Origin: Desmodus rotundus
Taxonomy: Eukaryota; Chordata; Mammalia; Chiroptera; Phyllostomidae
Assembly: GCF_022682495.2 (NCBI RefSeq)
Contig: NC_071389.1
Coordinates: 99,923,951-99,987,950 of the forward strand
Direction of reading: 5' to 3'
Length of the DNA: 64,000 nucleotides
The number at the start of each line of letters is the position of its first letter. Position 1 is the first letter of the stretch. The translations under genes were made by a program, and so were the position numbers. The notes beneath the pieces are model-generated. The model ran no database searches. It was not told the origin of the DNA and saw only the letters and a program-made list of their open reading frames with translations. Positions 1-12,766 of this stretch are shown here, piece after piece.

Positions 1-3000
1 GGAGTGTCTCTTGAAGTCCTTTGCCCATATTTAATTGTTTTTTGTGTGTTCCTGGAGTGCACTCATGTGAACTCCTTATATACTTTAGAGATCAAAACCT
101 TCTCTGAGGTATCATTGGCAAATATGTTTTCCCATAGAGTTAGTTATCTTTTTATTTTAATGCTGTTTTCTTTAGCTGTGCAAAACTTTTATTTTGATGA
201 AATCCCACTTGTTTATTCTTTCCTTTATGTCCCTTGCTCTAGGGGACATATCAGTGAAAATATTACTACGTGGAATATCTGAGATATTCCTGACTATGTT
301 CTCCTGTAGGACTTTTATGGAGTCAGGACTTATATTTAAGTCTCTTATCCTGCTTGAATTAATTTTTGTGTATGGTGTAAGTTGGTGATCAAGGTTAACT
401 TTTTTGCATGTAGCTGTCCAGCTCTCCCAACACCATTTGTTGAAGAGGCTATTTTTACTCCACTTTATGCTGCTGCCCCATTGTTAAACATTAATTGACC
501 ATAGAGGCTTGGGTTTATTTCTGGGCTCTCTATTCTTTTCCATTGGTCCAGATGTCTGTTCTTATGCCAATACCAGGCTGTTTTGATTACAGTGGCCTTG
601 TAATACAGTTTGATATCGGGTATTATGATCCTGCCTACTTTGTTCTTTCACAAAATTGCTGCAGTTATTCAGGGTAATTTATGGTTCAAAAAAACTTTTT
701 GAAGTGTTTATTCTATATCTGTGAAATATGTCATTGGTACTTTAATAGGGATTGCATTGAATCTATAAATTACTTTGGATAATATGGACATTTTGATGAT
801 GTTAATCCTTCCAATCGATGAACATGGTATATGTTTCCATGTGTTTGTGTCTTCCTGAATTTCTTTGTTCAGTGTTGTGGAGTTTTCTGAGAACAGGTGT
901 TTTACCTCCTAGGATAGGTTTATTCCTAGGTACTTTATTTTTCTTGTTGCTATATCAAATGGGATTTTTCCTGATTTCTGTTTCTGATATTTCACTGTTG
1001 GTATGCAAAAAGTGCCTTTGATTACTTAATATTTACTTTTTATATGGCTGTTTTGCCAAATTCACTTATTAGGTCATGTAGTATTTTGGTGGAGCCTATA
1101 GGATTTTCTACATACACTTTCATGTCATCTGCAAACAATGACAGTTGTGTTTTCTCTTTTGCAATTTGGATGTCTTTTATTTCCTTTTCTTGTCTGATCA
1201 CAGTGGCTAGGACTTCCAATACTATGTTGAATAGAAGTGGTGGAAGTTGACAACCTTGTCTTGTTCCTGATCTTAGGGGGAAAGTTTTTAGTTTTTGCCC
1301 TTTGAGTATAATGTTGGCTGTAGGTCTCTCATATATGGCCTTTATTATGTTGAGGAATGCTGCCTCTATTCCCATTTTGCCTAGTGTTTTAATCATAAAT
1401 GGGTACTATACCTTATCAAATGCTTTTTCTGCATTTATTGATTTAATCATGTGGTTTATGTCTTTGCTTTTGTTTACGTGGTGTACTTCGTTTATTGATT
1501 TGCAAATATTGTACCATCCTTGCATCCCTGGGGTGAATCCCACTTCATCATAGTGTATGATCTTCTTAATGTGTTGCTGGATATGGTTTGCCAGAATTTT
1601 GTTTAGGTTTTTAGCCTCTATGTTCATCAGCAATATTGGCCTGAAGTTTTATTTCATTGTTATGTCTTTATCTGGTTTTGGGATTAGGATGATGCTGGTT
1701 TCATAAAGTGTTTGGGAGTCTTCTGTCTTCTTGGATTTTTTGGAAGAGTCTGTGAAGGATAGGAGTTAGTTCTTTCTAAAATGCTTTGTAGATTTCTCCT
1801 GTGAAACTGTCTGGCCCAGTGCTATATTTTGTTGGGAGTCTTTTGATTACTGCTTCAATTTCTTCTGGTGTTATTGGTCTGTTCAGGCTTTCTGCCTCTT
1901 CATTCCATTTTGGAAGGTTATATTTTTCTAGAAATTTGTCCATTTCACTTAGGTTTTCAAATATTGGCATATAGTTGTTCCTAGTAATGTCTTACATTCA
2001 TTTGCATGTCTGTGGTATCAGTTGTAGCCTCTCCTCTTTCATTTTTGATTTTGTTTATTTGGATCCTCTCTCTCTTTCTCTTGAAGAGTCCACTTAAAGG
2101 CTTGTCAATTTTATTTATCTTTTCAAAGAACCATCTCCTGGATTTATTGATCCTTAAAATTGTGCTTTTAGTCTCTTTATCATTCAGTTCTGCTCTGATC
2201 TTGGTTATTTCCTTCCTTCTACTTGCTCTGTGCTGTCTTTGGTATTGTTCCTTAAGTTCTTGTAGGTGTCGGGTTAGGCTGTCTATTTGAAATGTTTTTA
2301 TCTTTTTAAGGTAGGCCTATATTGCTATGAACTTCCCTCTCAGGACTGCCTTCACTGTGTCCCATAGGTTTTGGATTGTTGTGAGTTCATTTTCTTTTGT
2401 TTCCAGAAACTTTTTGATTTCTTTCTTGATTTCATTCTTGTCCCATTCATTGTTTAATAGCATGCTTTTCAACCTCCATGAGTTTGAGTGTTTTTAAGTT
2501 TTGTCCTTGGGGTTGGTTTCTAGTTTCAGTCCCTTGTGGTCAGAGAAAATGCTTGATATGATTTCAATTTTCTTGATTTTGTTGAGGCTTGTTTTGCATC
2601 CTATCTTGTGGTCTTTGCAAATGTCCATATGCATTTGAAAAGAAAGTGTATTTTGCTTCTTTGGGTTGAAAGGCTCTATATATATATCAGTTAAGTCCAG
2701 TTGATCTAGGACATTGTTCAATGCCGCAATGTATTGGTTAGCATTTTGTTTCGAAGATCCATTTTTCACAGTGGGGTTTTAAAATGCCCTACTATAATAG
2801 TTTTTCTGTCTATGTCTTTCTAGAAGTCCTCGACAATTTTCCTTACCTATTTGGGTGCTCTTAGGTTGGGTGCATATATTTTTGTCTATATCTTCTTGAT
2901 GGATTCTTCCCTTGATTATTAGAAAGTGTCCTTCTGGGTATCTTTTTATGGTCCTTTTTCTGCAGTCTATTTTCTTGGATATGAGTATTGCTACCCTGGA

Positions 3001-3180
3001 TTTTCTTTCCGGTCCATTTGCTTGGAATATTTGTTTCCAGCCCTTCACTTTCAGTCTGTGTAGGCTTTGCTCTGGGGTGGGTCTCTTACAGGCATCCTTC
3101 TGCAGGTACATTTCATCTGCCTCTTTTCATGTGGACTTCGCCTATTCTCTAACAGTAAATGGAAGCATCGGGCCTTCTAA
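1..3180 (-). mobile_element. L1 retrotransposon, ORF2 portion, minus strand, cut by window edge
   Basis: The reverse complement reads through most of an L1 ORF2: the endonuclease region lies near 3110-2500, the reverse transcriptase centres on 1900-1000, and the C-terminal region runs to the window start. The polymerase motif FADD is intact at 1135-1124. The frame is broken by many stops and shifts, so this is a dead copy. The ORF2 N-terminus fades into unrelated sequence near 3180, so the copy is 5'-truncated. Its 3' UTR lies outside the window. It faces away from the L1 3' end at 3425-4530, but both contain the same ORF2 C-terminal stretch, so they are separate insertions. Confidence 0.93.
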
Positions 3181-3424
3181 CAAGTAACAAAATATGACAA
3201 TCCCAGTACCTTGGTTGAATTTGGATTTAATTGCTCTTAATCTAGTAATGGCCCATTTTTCATTGCATGATAAAATATTTAAATTAAATATTTGTTCTTT
3301 AAAGTTCAGATTATGCAAACTTAGGTTTGTAGAGATTCTTGTTTAATTTAATAAAAAATTATTTATCCTTAAAGATAGATTAAAGATGACTTCAGGGTAG
3401 TTCAGCTCTCTGGGGCATCTCCTC
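3181..3424. other. AT-rich spacer, no feature seen
   Basis: This is AT-rich sequence between two L1 pieces of opposite orientation. I recognise no coding, repeat or regulatory signal in it. Confidence 0.5.
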
Positions 3425-4530
3425 CTTCCTCTAGAGCAAGGGACATAAAGGAAAGAAAAAACAAATTGGACCTCATCAAAATGAAAAGCTTCTTCATGGC
3501 TAAAGAAAATAGCATTAAAATGAAAAGAGAACCAGACATATGGGTAGACATATTTGCCAATGGTACCGCTGATAAGGGTTTGATCCCCAAAATATATTAA
3601 GAACTCATACAACTCCACTCCCTGAAGACAAACAACCCAATTAAAAAACGAGCAAAGGACTTGAACTGACACTTCTCCAAAGAGGAAATAAAGAGGCCCC
3701 AAAGAGATGTGAAAGGGTGCTCAGCATCCCTAGCCATCAGAAGGGTGCAAATTAAAACCACAATGAGATACCACTTCATACAGGTGAGAATGGCCATCAT
3801 AAACAAAACAACGCATAACCAGTGCTGGAGAAGATGTGGAGAAAAGGGAACACTAGTGCACTGTTGGTGGGAATGCAGACTGGTGCAGCCACTATGGAAA
3901 ACAGTATGGAATTTCCTCAGAAAACTAAAAATGAAACTGCCTTTTCACCCAGCAATGCCACTGGTAGGATTATATCCTAAGAATCCTGAAACATCAATCT
4001 AAAAGAACCTATGCACACCAATGTTCATAGCAGCACAATTTTCAATAATCAAGTGCTGGAAGCAACCTAAGTGCCCATTAGTAAATGAATGGATCAAAAA
4101 ACTATAGTACATTTACAGAATGGAATACTACACAGCAGAAAGAAAGAAGGAGCTCTTACCCTTTGTGACAGCATGGATGGAACTGGAGAGCATTATACTA
4201 AGTGAAATAGGCCAAGTAGTGAAAGACAAATACCATATAATCTCACCTATAAATGAAACCTAATCAACAAATCAAACAAGCAAGCAAAATATAATCAGAA
4301 ACATTGAAATTAAGAATAACCTGACAGTATTCAGAGGGGAGGTGGGACTGGATAATGGGCAGAAAGTGTGGAAGGGTTTTCAGGAAGAAGTATAAAGGAC
4401 CCATGGACAAAACCAAGGAGAGGTGGAATCAGGAGAGGGAGGTGTGTATGCCTGGGTTGAGGGGGGATGGTGGGGGGGAAGATGGAGACAACTGTACTTG
4501 AACAACAATAAAAAATAATTGATAAAATGA
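3425..4530 (+). mobile_element. 5'-truncated L1 3' end (ORF2 C-terminus and 3' UTR)
   Basis: The sequence begins in the late part of ORF2 and passes through the C-terminal Cys-rich region near 3820-3890 (two Cys, then His and Cys within the CWW.C segment). The 3' UTR starts near 4260 and ends in an A-rich tail with AATAAA near 4507. ORF2 is interrupted by stops, for example at 4000. The 3' UTR is of the ...gggttttcaggaag... type also seen at 62270. The 5' truncation is typical of target-primed reverse transcription. It is non-autonomous and dead. Confidence 0.92.
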
Positions 4531-4889
4531 CAACAATTTTTGTTTATTGAAAAACAGGAAAAAAGGAATCATAACAATGGAGATATTGAAATCCAATCAG
4601 AGACAATGTAAAAGAAGTGGTATATTTGTATTTAAAAATATACTTAGAAAGCATCATGAATGAAAGAATACATGTTCCTTGCATCTGTATAACAGATTAA
4701 AAAATTTGAAGTCAGTGACGATTTCATTGATGACATAAGGTTAATTGGGATAAGATATCATAAGATATCATTGCTTGAGAAATAATCTGCATATTATTTT
4801 CTCTGAAATTGTCTTATTGTAACAGTGGAAAATTGCAAAAGTGCAAAATTGAATCAACCCCACCATTCTTTTGACAGTGTTTCTGTAAG

Positions 4890-5403
4890 TGCTGACTGAC
4901 TAATATGTGACTTATAGATGAATAGCATGTTTATATAAGAATTCTAGAAACTAACTTCAGAAGATATAGACCCCAACCTTCAGGGATCTCAACTCTTGGA
5001 GATTTGTCGATCTTCATCCATGGAGCCAGGTTGACATTAAACCAGGATGACCTGAATCCAAGATGACTAAACTAGAATGATGCACACATGACCATCACTT
5101 GCCTTATTGAAATGGACTGTGCTTGTCTGCACATACAGAATTTTGCAACCCCCTCCCTTGATCTCTTCATTCTACTCCCCTCTCCCTCCTTATTAAAATA
5201 AAAAAAAACCTGTCTCCACTGAGAGGTGGAGATGGGGTTTGTGACATGAGTCCCTCATCTTCTAGGAAATGGGTTTTGTGATGTGAGTCCCCCATCTTCC
5301 AGATGGCCAGCACCTGCAAATAAAGCTGTTTCCTTTACATTAGTGCCTGCCTCTCAAGCATATGCTTTCATAGTGACAGGCAGCCATACCTGATTCAGTT
5401 ACA
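4890..5403 (+). mobile_element. Probable old solo LTR (ERV1-like), boundaries uncertain
   Basis: The segment has the layout of a retroviral LTR: a region near 4930-5190, a pyrimidine-rich TATA-less promoter-like part, then a polyadenylation signal AATAAA at 5319-5324 followed by a short U5-like end finishing in CA near 5403. An imperfect repeat of about 40 bp (5227-5261 and 5262-5300) lies just before the signal. I recall similar phrases from mammalian ERV1 LTRs but cannot name the family. No target duplication is evident, so age is probably high. Confidence 0.45.
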
Positions 5404-5450
5404 TTATCTTGTCTTAATACTTCAGTATACTCAGGAAAAATCTATAGTTG

Positions 5451-5474
5451 CACACACACACACACACACACACA
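5451..5474. repeat. (CA)n microsatellite
   Basis: About 12 uninterrupted CA units follow a short gttg sequence. This is a simple dinucleotide repeat, likely length-variable. Confidence 0.95.
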
Positions 5475-5769
5475 TCTGGTGAGTCATCATAAAATAAGCA
5501 CACCAGTCCCACTGTCCAAGGTTTTTATCCAATCCATCCATAACAGCTCTCCACTGAGGAGTGACATTCAAAATATTTAACAACTGGTACTGGTGTATCA
5601 TAGTCAAAGTGGACATGGTGAGGTCTTGTGTCAGGCAGCCTCTTATTAAAAATCCTGGGGAAAAAGGCAGGCATCAACTAACAGAGTTTCTCCCATCATG
5701 ATGAAAGAACTGAGATGTCACACTATGCTGTTCTTACAAATGTGGCCTCATCATCTTTGCTCAGCACTG

Positions 5770-5930
5770 TGAAGCAAGAGGCTGTCACCAGCAAGGTGAT
5801 ACATGTCAGCAGTGATTTTCTGTGGGGTCAGCCCCCTGTCAGGGAGACAACACAGATTATTTCCAGGATATGTATAGGAGGTACAAGAAGGCATTCTGTA
5901 CCCTTCTGAATTCTCTTCACTAACCCTACC
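5770..5930 (+). mobile_element. mariner-like DNA transposon fragment
   Basis: This stretch is the reverse complement of 7200-7335, inside the mariner element at 7067-7868, with only scattered differences. Shared segments include gattttctgtggggtcagcc and the stretch about tatgtataggaggtacaa. It is therefore a second, partial mariner copy in the opposite orientation. Similarity is lost soon after 5925. The upstream limit is unclear, and the sequence at 5640-5770 may hold more decayed mariner. No terminal repeat is visible here. Confidence 0.7.
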
Positions 5931-7066
5931 TACTCCCAAACCTCTAGTGCTCAGTAAGGACCACTGGCTTCCCAAACAATTGTCCCCTGAGGACAGATGA
6001 CTGCTTCTGAGGCCTATGAATCCATTTAACACCCTGGAAAGTGTTGAGACCACATGTAGTTCTGCTTAGTCACAGAGGGCACAAGAATCGGGCCTGGTGA
6101 GATCAATGTGCCACAACAGAAAATCCACTTGGTGTTGGAGGACAAAAATGCTGTCATATTGGGAGAGTGGAGAATTGGTGGGAGCAGAGGCAGCTGGAGA
6201 CTGGGAAGTAGGTCCCAGGGTGAAACGCCACAGCACTGCTGACCTTGCACCAGCCAGAAGGCCAGGTGCATTTCCCAGGGAAAAGGAAGCTGATGACTCA
6301 TCCAATAGCTGCTTCTTGACCACGGCTGACCTTCAGGTTGGTTCAAAGAGCAGAGACTCTGACTCAGAGTTTCCATCTTAGAGTTGGAACCACAGCTTCA
6401 GGTTGCCACAGCTCGTTAGAAGAGGTGGTGTTGGGACTTGACAGTATCAACCTAGAATTTTTTAAATGTTCATTGTTTGTCTAAGTCAAGACAAAACATG
6501 CATCTCTCCTACTTGTGCTATATTTTTATGACTATAAACATGTCATCACTGTGTACTCATAAAGAACAATGGGTGATTTAAAAATAAGTCCCTAAAAAAG
6601 ACTAAAATCATCTTTTCTTTTGAGAGAGGTAGATAGATGGTAGATAGATAGATAATAGAAAGTAGTTGCGGGGTAGTCATCATGATCGTGATCAGTTACC
6701 AGGCATTCTGGGTTGTGACAGCTTGCTCCTCTTTTGAGGCTTCATCCCTTCAGAATGCCCACTTCTCTCTCTTAGAGTTAGGGGCCTATCAGATAGACTC
6801 CTCTGTTCAAGAAGCCCCTCTTGCCTCTCCAGGAACAAAGGAGGGAGAAGCCCTCAGAGAGAGGGGGTGATAACTGACAATTTCTTCACTTTTGCCACCT
6901 GAAGGAATTCTGCCCTACCCAACTTTGTGCTGCACAGGGAGCAATGAGTAATAACTAGAAGGAAATTATAAATTTGTATCTCTTTCTTAAATAAGTATTT
7001 TACACAAACTTACAAAGACACAGAGTCCATATGCTCCATAACCAGTTCCCCTTATTGTTAACATAT
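5931..7066. other. Unassigned sequence with a short TAGA-type microsatellite
   Basis: There is no recognisable gene or repeat family. A degenerate TAGA/GATA repeat lies at about 6628-6660. Open frames here are under 120 codons, overlap on opposite strands and match no family I know. Confidence 0.5.
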
Positions 7067-7868
7067 ACAAGGTCTGTCCAGAAGTTATCCAGCCATATAA
7101 AGTGGAAAATAGAGACACTTATTGAATGAGATACAAGGTACAAGAAACATTGTACATAAGACAATGACACCTCAGTCCCTTTCAAAGGAGGCTGAGTGAA
7201 GATAATTCAGAAGGGTACAGAATACCTTTTTGTACCTCCTATACATATCCTGGAAATAATGTACATTGTCTCCCTGACAGGGGGCTGACCCCACAGAAAA
7301 TCGCTGCTGACGTGTGTCACCTTGCTGGGACTGCACACAGTTCTCCCAATCGCCACCGGCTGTCCTGTCATATTTTCCTGAATCCCGTAGACATCCTGAA
7401 ATCTCTTCCCTTTCCAAGGTGATATGAGTTTTGGGAATAACCAGAAGTCACAGGGTGCCAAATATGGGATATAAGGGAGCTGAGTCACTTGGGTGGTTTG
7501 TTGTATCACCAAAAACTCTGCATGAGACATGGTGCATTAGTAGGTGCATTGTTGTGGTAAATCTGCAAATCACCAGTTACCTATTGCCATGACTTTCTGC
7601 ATCATCTGAATACTTTCCATGGAGGAATGTTCAAACTTAACACAAAATTTGATGCAGATTCTTTGTTCTACTCACTCAGTCATGTTAAATGCCACTGCCA
7701 CACAGTACACATACTCGCTCAATGGTATCTACTGCCCCCACTGACTAGTACAGTGATGTCATGTATGTGCATTCCAGTCCATTCTCCGTGGCTACCAGGT
7801 CACATTAATGTCATGTAAACTGTTCTCATTATATTAACAATGGCTGGACTTTTCCCAGACAGACTATA
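7067..7868 (-). mobile_element. mariner-family DNA transposon, internally shortened
   Basis: The left end reads caaggtctgtccagaag at 7068 and the right end (7843-7868) is its imperfect inverse, ending in agactata. Both ends sit next to TA, as expected for Tc1/mariner insertion. On the minus strand the frame 7530-7207 contains a run resembling the mariner transposase catalytic region (PYLAPCDFWLFPKL). Total length is about 0.8 kb against about 1.3 kb for a complete mariner, so the N-terminal half of the transposase is missing or decayed. The copy cannot encode a transposase. Confidence 0.8.
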
Positions 7869-8045
7869 CATATCTGTTCTATATTTGTCAGAGCCAATGA
7901 ACCAAAATTGATACATTATTATTAAATAAATTCATTTAGATTTTCAGATTTTAATTTTACCTAAGGTTTCGTTTTTTATTCCAGAATTCCATCCACGAAA
8001 CTATATTACATTAGTCTTTAATGTTTTCTTGGACTGTGTGGAAGT

Positions 8046-9260
8046 TTTTCAGACTAGTTTAATTTCAATGACCTTGACAGTTTTGAGAAGCACTTGTAAG
8101 GTGTTTGAATGACCTTGACAGTTTCTAGGGGTACTGGTGAGGATTTTTGTAGAATTCCCCTCAATTTGTATTTGCCTGATGGCTTTCTCATGATGAGACT
8201 GACACTATAGGTTTTAGGAGAAAAACCACAAAGGTGATGTGTCCTTCTCTTCACATCATACCACATGACATCAACATGTCTTGTCACTGCTGATGTGGAC
8301 TTAAACAACTGTCTGAGGTCATGTTTGTCCAATTTCTCCACTGTAAATATACGTTCCCTGGCCTTTTCTTCACTCATTCCTTTGATGACACTACTCTGCA
8401 TGGCCCATACTTAAGAGACAAGGGGATATGTTTTACCTCATCAAAGGCAAAATTTATTTTATTTTATTTATTTATTTTTTGTTTGTGAATTCTTTCTTTT
8501 TTCACAATTTATATTGTTGTTCAAGTACAGTTGTTTCCATTTTCCCTCACCACACCCCCGCCTCTTACCCTCGATCCTAACCCCCTTTGGCTTTGTCCAT
8601 ATGTCCTTTGTACATGTTCCTGAAAACCCTTCCCTCTTTCCCCCCATTATCCCCTCCTACCTCCCCTCTGATTACTGTCATTTTGTTCTTAATTACAATG
8701 TTTCTGGTTATATTTTGCTTGCAAAAGCAGAGTTTTTTATTTTTAAAAATTACTTTATTGACAAAGGCAGAATTTTTAAAATAAATTATATGAAATTACT
8801 CTGCACAGTTCAGCTATTCTCTTCATTTATTTGTCTATGTAATTAATCATCAATCTACAAATATCAATATGGGTATTTAGTCTAAGGTTGGAGTTATGAC
8901 CTGATCCTGTTAGGTGTTAGTAGCTCAGATTGCACTTATTTGGCTGTTAGAGAACTTTTAGTTGGTGTCTGTGTCCCTTCGACCTAACCCCATCACTGCC
9001 GTGTGGTTTTGTAATCACTTCCTCACTGGCACTACAGATGCCGGCTTGTATTTGACAGCTCCTGCCATCTTCAACAGTTTTTGCTTCAGCCCTGGATTCA
9101 GCTATTATTTGCAAACTCAGGTACTGTTCACTGAGAATGGTGTTAGAAACCAGGGTACTGGATGTGCTCACTGCTCCTGGAGTGTCACTGCTTCTAGGCT
9201 TCTTAGCTGGCAGAGCAGGAAACATAGTACATTTTCAGGATGACTTTTTATTATTTTTTT
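8046..9260. mobile_element. Ancient L1M-like repeat, split by a younger L1 tail
   Basis: Two blocks (8046-8440 and 8780-9260) resemble an old interspersed repeat common in placental mammals, which I recall as an L1M-type 3' region. The cues are the phrase about aatttctccactgtaaa and, further on, gtgtctgtgtccctt and gctcactgctcctggagtgtc. The order and spacing of the blocks fit one element interrupted by the L1 tail at 8463-8763. Family name and orientation are from memory and not certain. It has no coding capacity. Confidence 0.5.
8463..8763 (-). mobile_element. 5'-truncated L1 3' UTR insertion with target duplication
   Basis: The minus strand is an L1 3' UTR with its A-tail on the left (T-rich 8463-8520) and truncation near 8726. 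The direct repeats AAAGGCAAAATTTATTTTA (about 8445) and AAAGGCAGAATTTTTAAA (about 8764) flank it and look like a decayed target-site duplication. It sits inside the ancient repeat at 8046-9260 and so is younger than that repeat. Confidence 0.82.
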
Positions 9261-11952
9261 CATTATATGTCCTTAATAGTTATCAAACGTCCTCCACCTT
9301 AAAGGCGGTGACATCATGTGGGTGGAGAGTAGATGGGCCAATGACCTGGTAACTAAAATATCTTTATTAATTAGAACCCCATCTGGTTTGACAAAAAAAT
9401 GTGTAGAGGTTTCATGAATTTGTCCTCAGTGGTCTCATGAATCAAAACATTTAAGATTAAGACTTTGCTCAACTAACATGTCCTCAAGAAGGATTTACTT
9501 TATAAACCTCTTGTCCCAGCTTTAGACAGAGTTGTCTGGTGACTTCCATAGCTTCCTGTGCAGATTGCAGCTGTATTTGAATGATCTCTTCTTATTTTGG
9601 TGTCATAAAATGTGGAAAACATACCTCAGGCATCTGTCCTGTTTTCTGTAAAATAATGTTTGGCCCACTGTAAATAACCAATAGACATTAGATGAATAAA
9701 TAAAGGAGCAAGTGAGTAAGTAAACCACTGAATTGTTATATCTCAGTGATGATAGGTCATTAATAGAGTACTCTGGCAAATGTCACTTAGGCATGTATTT
9801 ATAACTTATAAATGCCCTCAGAAATTTATTTACTATAGTTTTAGGAGGCTGGGGCAGGGACCAAATGGTTTCCCAGCCTCAGAGTTCTTAGGAATATATG
9901 AAAAACAGAGAAACAGGCCTATCATAGGTATTGCATTGGGGTTAAATCAGTGCCACACTCTGAATCCTCCCACTGCCACTCATTCAGAGCCTGGGAGTTC
10001 AAAAGGAGAAAGCAACATGGGCTTTCATCCTCCTACTCTGTGTATTCCTTCAGAACTGCTCTTGTACCATTGTGACCATTGGCAACACAGTCAAATTATT
10101 TTTGCTCTCAAAATTCCTTATTTTAAATTGCAAATAGTAATGAACATTTTTACATTTTATTTAAGAACCAAAGTGATTGTGCAATATTATTTCACTTTAA
10201 AGTGAAAAGGAATCAGTTGTTTTTCCATTTTTTAAAAATTATCTATGTGATACAATAAATAAACACAAGCAGTTTTTCATTGTATCTTTGAAACTCTGTG
10301 GTGACTTCTTCACCAAGGTTTTTTTTCTCCAAAGATGTTGTATCTGAAAAAAACTGTATAATAATTTGATTATTTCTTACCAAGTTCTGGGTTGGCATAT
10401 AAATTATTTTTAAAATTTAAATATTAACCAAAGCCTTAATTAATCTTTGTTTTAAATAACAAAAACAACAACAGAACATTGATGGTTATTTCACTCTAAG
10501 GTCAAGTGGAATGGGGTATTTGATTTGCATATGCATGTGATTAATTGTAAAAATTTTTTAGTAGTTTCACTCTTTTCCGAATTCCATTCGAAAGATGATT
10601 ATTTCATTATTCATGTATAGTATAGACTAGACCATTGTGGATTTATCTTCAGTAGCTACTCTTTTACTGTTGGGTAAAACAACTGTTCAAACAATTGGAG
10701 GAGGAAAGGTTTTCTTTTTGGTACACAAAACTGTCTAAAAACTTGAAAAGAATTTTAAAGACAGTCTTTTCATTGTATTTGTAAAGAATATGACTTTATA
10801 TGCAGCTGCTAATTTGTCCATCAAAGAGTTTATTAGAAGGATAAAACCCACAAACATCCAGATGGAAGGGTGAGGCACAGAGCTTCCATGCCCCCTCTGA
10901 GGGCACAAATCTCCCCAAATCTCACACGTTTGCCAATCTGGAATCTCTCTTTAACCAGTGCCTTTAAATGAGTCTCCAACCTCAAACATCTTGGCATGCT
11001 GTAGAAAGCTGTCTGGCTTCTCTGGATTATAGGACTTCTCTCATCCTGGCCAGTGTGGCCTGTCCTCTTCCTATCAGCAGGTGGACAGGGAGGAGAACCC
11101 TGGATAGATAGACGCCCATGATCCTAGCAGGACAGGAAGCCTGGTGGTGGCTTGTGCTCTGAGGCCCTTAAGCAGATCCTTTTCTTCCTCCCCTGTGCCC
11201 ACCAGTTACCATTCCTTCATTTCCTACTCTTAGCAGTCAAACATGAGGCTTTGGAGAAAAGCCAATTATGTATTTCTGTTTTGTTACCACTGTGCCCCAA
11301 GACTCTCTGGTCAGCTGGTGTCTAAAATTGGTTGCTTTGCCTCCTTCCTCACTAGAGAGCTAGGCGGCAGTGTTTGTTTTCTCCCACAGGCTGAAGCCCA
11401 TCTGAGGCAGGTGCATCTGAGAGCAGTTTTTGCCTGCAGTTTTGTGCCCTCCCTGAAAATAGTATTTTGTTTTAAGTAAGATAATTATATCTTCTTAGCA
11501 GTGCCTTTACATTATTGACTGAGGGATCTGTAAATTATTTTTGAATCTTGGTTATTTCTATTTCTGATGTAAGATGCTAGAGGCTGCATAATCGCTCAAC
11601 CCACTCACTGTGTTTGATAACCTACATTAAGAAGGGAAGTTATTTTGTTGAAAAGTCTATAATTTCTTTTTTCATAAATATTGATGGTCAGAACCAAACA
11701 CTGGGTGTTTCCCACTCTTGTTAAATTATACTGATTGCAGACACAATGACTCAACATCTCTGTGTCTGGTTCTCTCAGAAATCTTTTTTGGATTCTTTAA
11801 CTGGAGGACAAAAAGCTACACCACCTCAATATCCTTTAGTAAAGCACTCTGTGAGTGGCCCATAGAGAGGAAGGAATGCCATGTGGCAGTGAAGATCTTA
11901 CCTGGAGGGCTCTGAATTAATGGCGACATCAAAGATAGTGAATTGGTTTTCT
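9261..11952. other. Low-repeat sequence, no gene recognised
   Basis: This 2.7-kb stretch is the longest in the window without a clear transposon. A weak L2/MIR-like tail may lie near 9660-9735 (aaccaatagacattagatgaataaa). The longest frame (9780-10205, 141 codons) has no recognisable motif, no sign of exon boundaries and ordinary AT-rich composition, so I do not call it a gene. A regulatory element or an old decayed repeat cannot be excluded. Confidence 0.5.
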
Positions 11953-12766
11953 TGTCAGGGAGCTTTAACGCAGCCCCCTGGTCCGCCACGGATGAAGAAA
12001 AAAGACTACCAAGACATGATCTGCTTGGGGAGGAAAGGTGGCCGCTTCTCTCAAAGGAGAAGGGCCCAGAGCCTCTCTCTCCAGGGGCTTTTATTAGGTT
12101 CATTCGCATAGGAATACAGATAAAGCTCATCAATCATTGTCAGCCAGTAAGGGTTAAACAATACAAGATTTACAGAGAACTTTGAGGGCTTATTCTGAGT
12201 TACAGCCAATTAGTTAGAGGGCCATAAAACTTTAGGCGCCAGACTCATCTCAGGTCTGGACCCTTATCTTTTAAGCTGAGGGTACAAATTAAGTAGGTTT
12301 CACAGGAATGTATGTATTTTTGTTAGGCCTGATTTCACAAGGAATCCGTCCCTCCCAGCACAGGACTGCACTGCCCTCTGTCATTGTTTCAGGCTTAAGT
12401 CAGGCAAGAGAAGTAAGGCAGCCAAGAGATTAGGAGACTTCTTGCAGACAGAATGAGGACTCAGGCTATTTCAAAGCCGAGGGGCGAGGGTCCATCACCC
12501 CCTTTTTCCACAGCCCCCCTGAGTCCTTCCCTGCGAGCTTATTCCTGGTGACCAGAGCCTGTCATAGGTTGATCCTCCCTTGAGGATTCTTACCCGTCAT
12601 TGGCTAATTGGTCGAGCTCAGGGCCAAGCAGGGTGAAGTGGGCAGAGGTGGCACATCTGCCAGGGAGATAAGCTTTGTCTCCTTAGTGGCTTATGGTCCC
12701 AACTCTGACTCAGCCTTAATCATGGGGGGTTACAGCCTCTGAAACCAGACAGGGCGGTTCCCAACA
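11953..12766 (-). mobile_element. Solo LTR, endogenous retrovirus family B, with 6-bp duplication
   Basis: The element is bounded by TG and CA and flanked by the exact direct repeat TTTTCT (11947-11952 and 12767-12772). On the minus strand it begins TGTTGGGAACCGCCC, matching the plus-strand LTR at 46622-47439 along its length. The polyadenylation signal appears in reverse as ctttta near 12090 (aataaaag on the minus strand). No gag, pol or env sequence adjoins it, so it is a solo LTR left by LTR-LTR recombination. A 6-bp duplication is typical of class II (betaretrovirus-like) ERVs. A stem-loop sits at 11956-11980, three bases from the end. Confidence 0.93.

Noticed and set aside
1..4530. Head-to-head L1 pieces as one twin-primed insertion
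   Set aside because: Both arms contain the same ORF2 C-terminal segment. Twin priming gives non-overlapping arms, so two insertions are needed.
5740..7340. Large inverted repeat formed by 5770-5930 and 7200-7335
   Set aside because: Both are pieces of the same mariner family inserted in opposite orientation. No other sequence between or around them is mirrored.
9780..10205. Open frame of 141 codons as a possible gene
   Set aside because: No motif, no similarity that I recognise, no splice or promoter context, and composition like the flanks. A frame of this length is expected by chance in such sequence.
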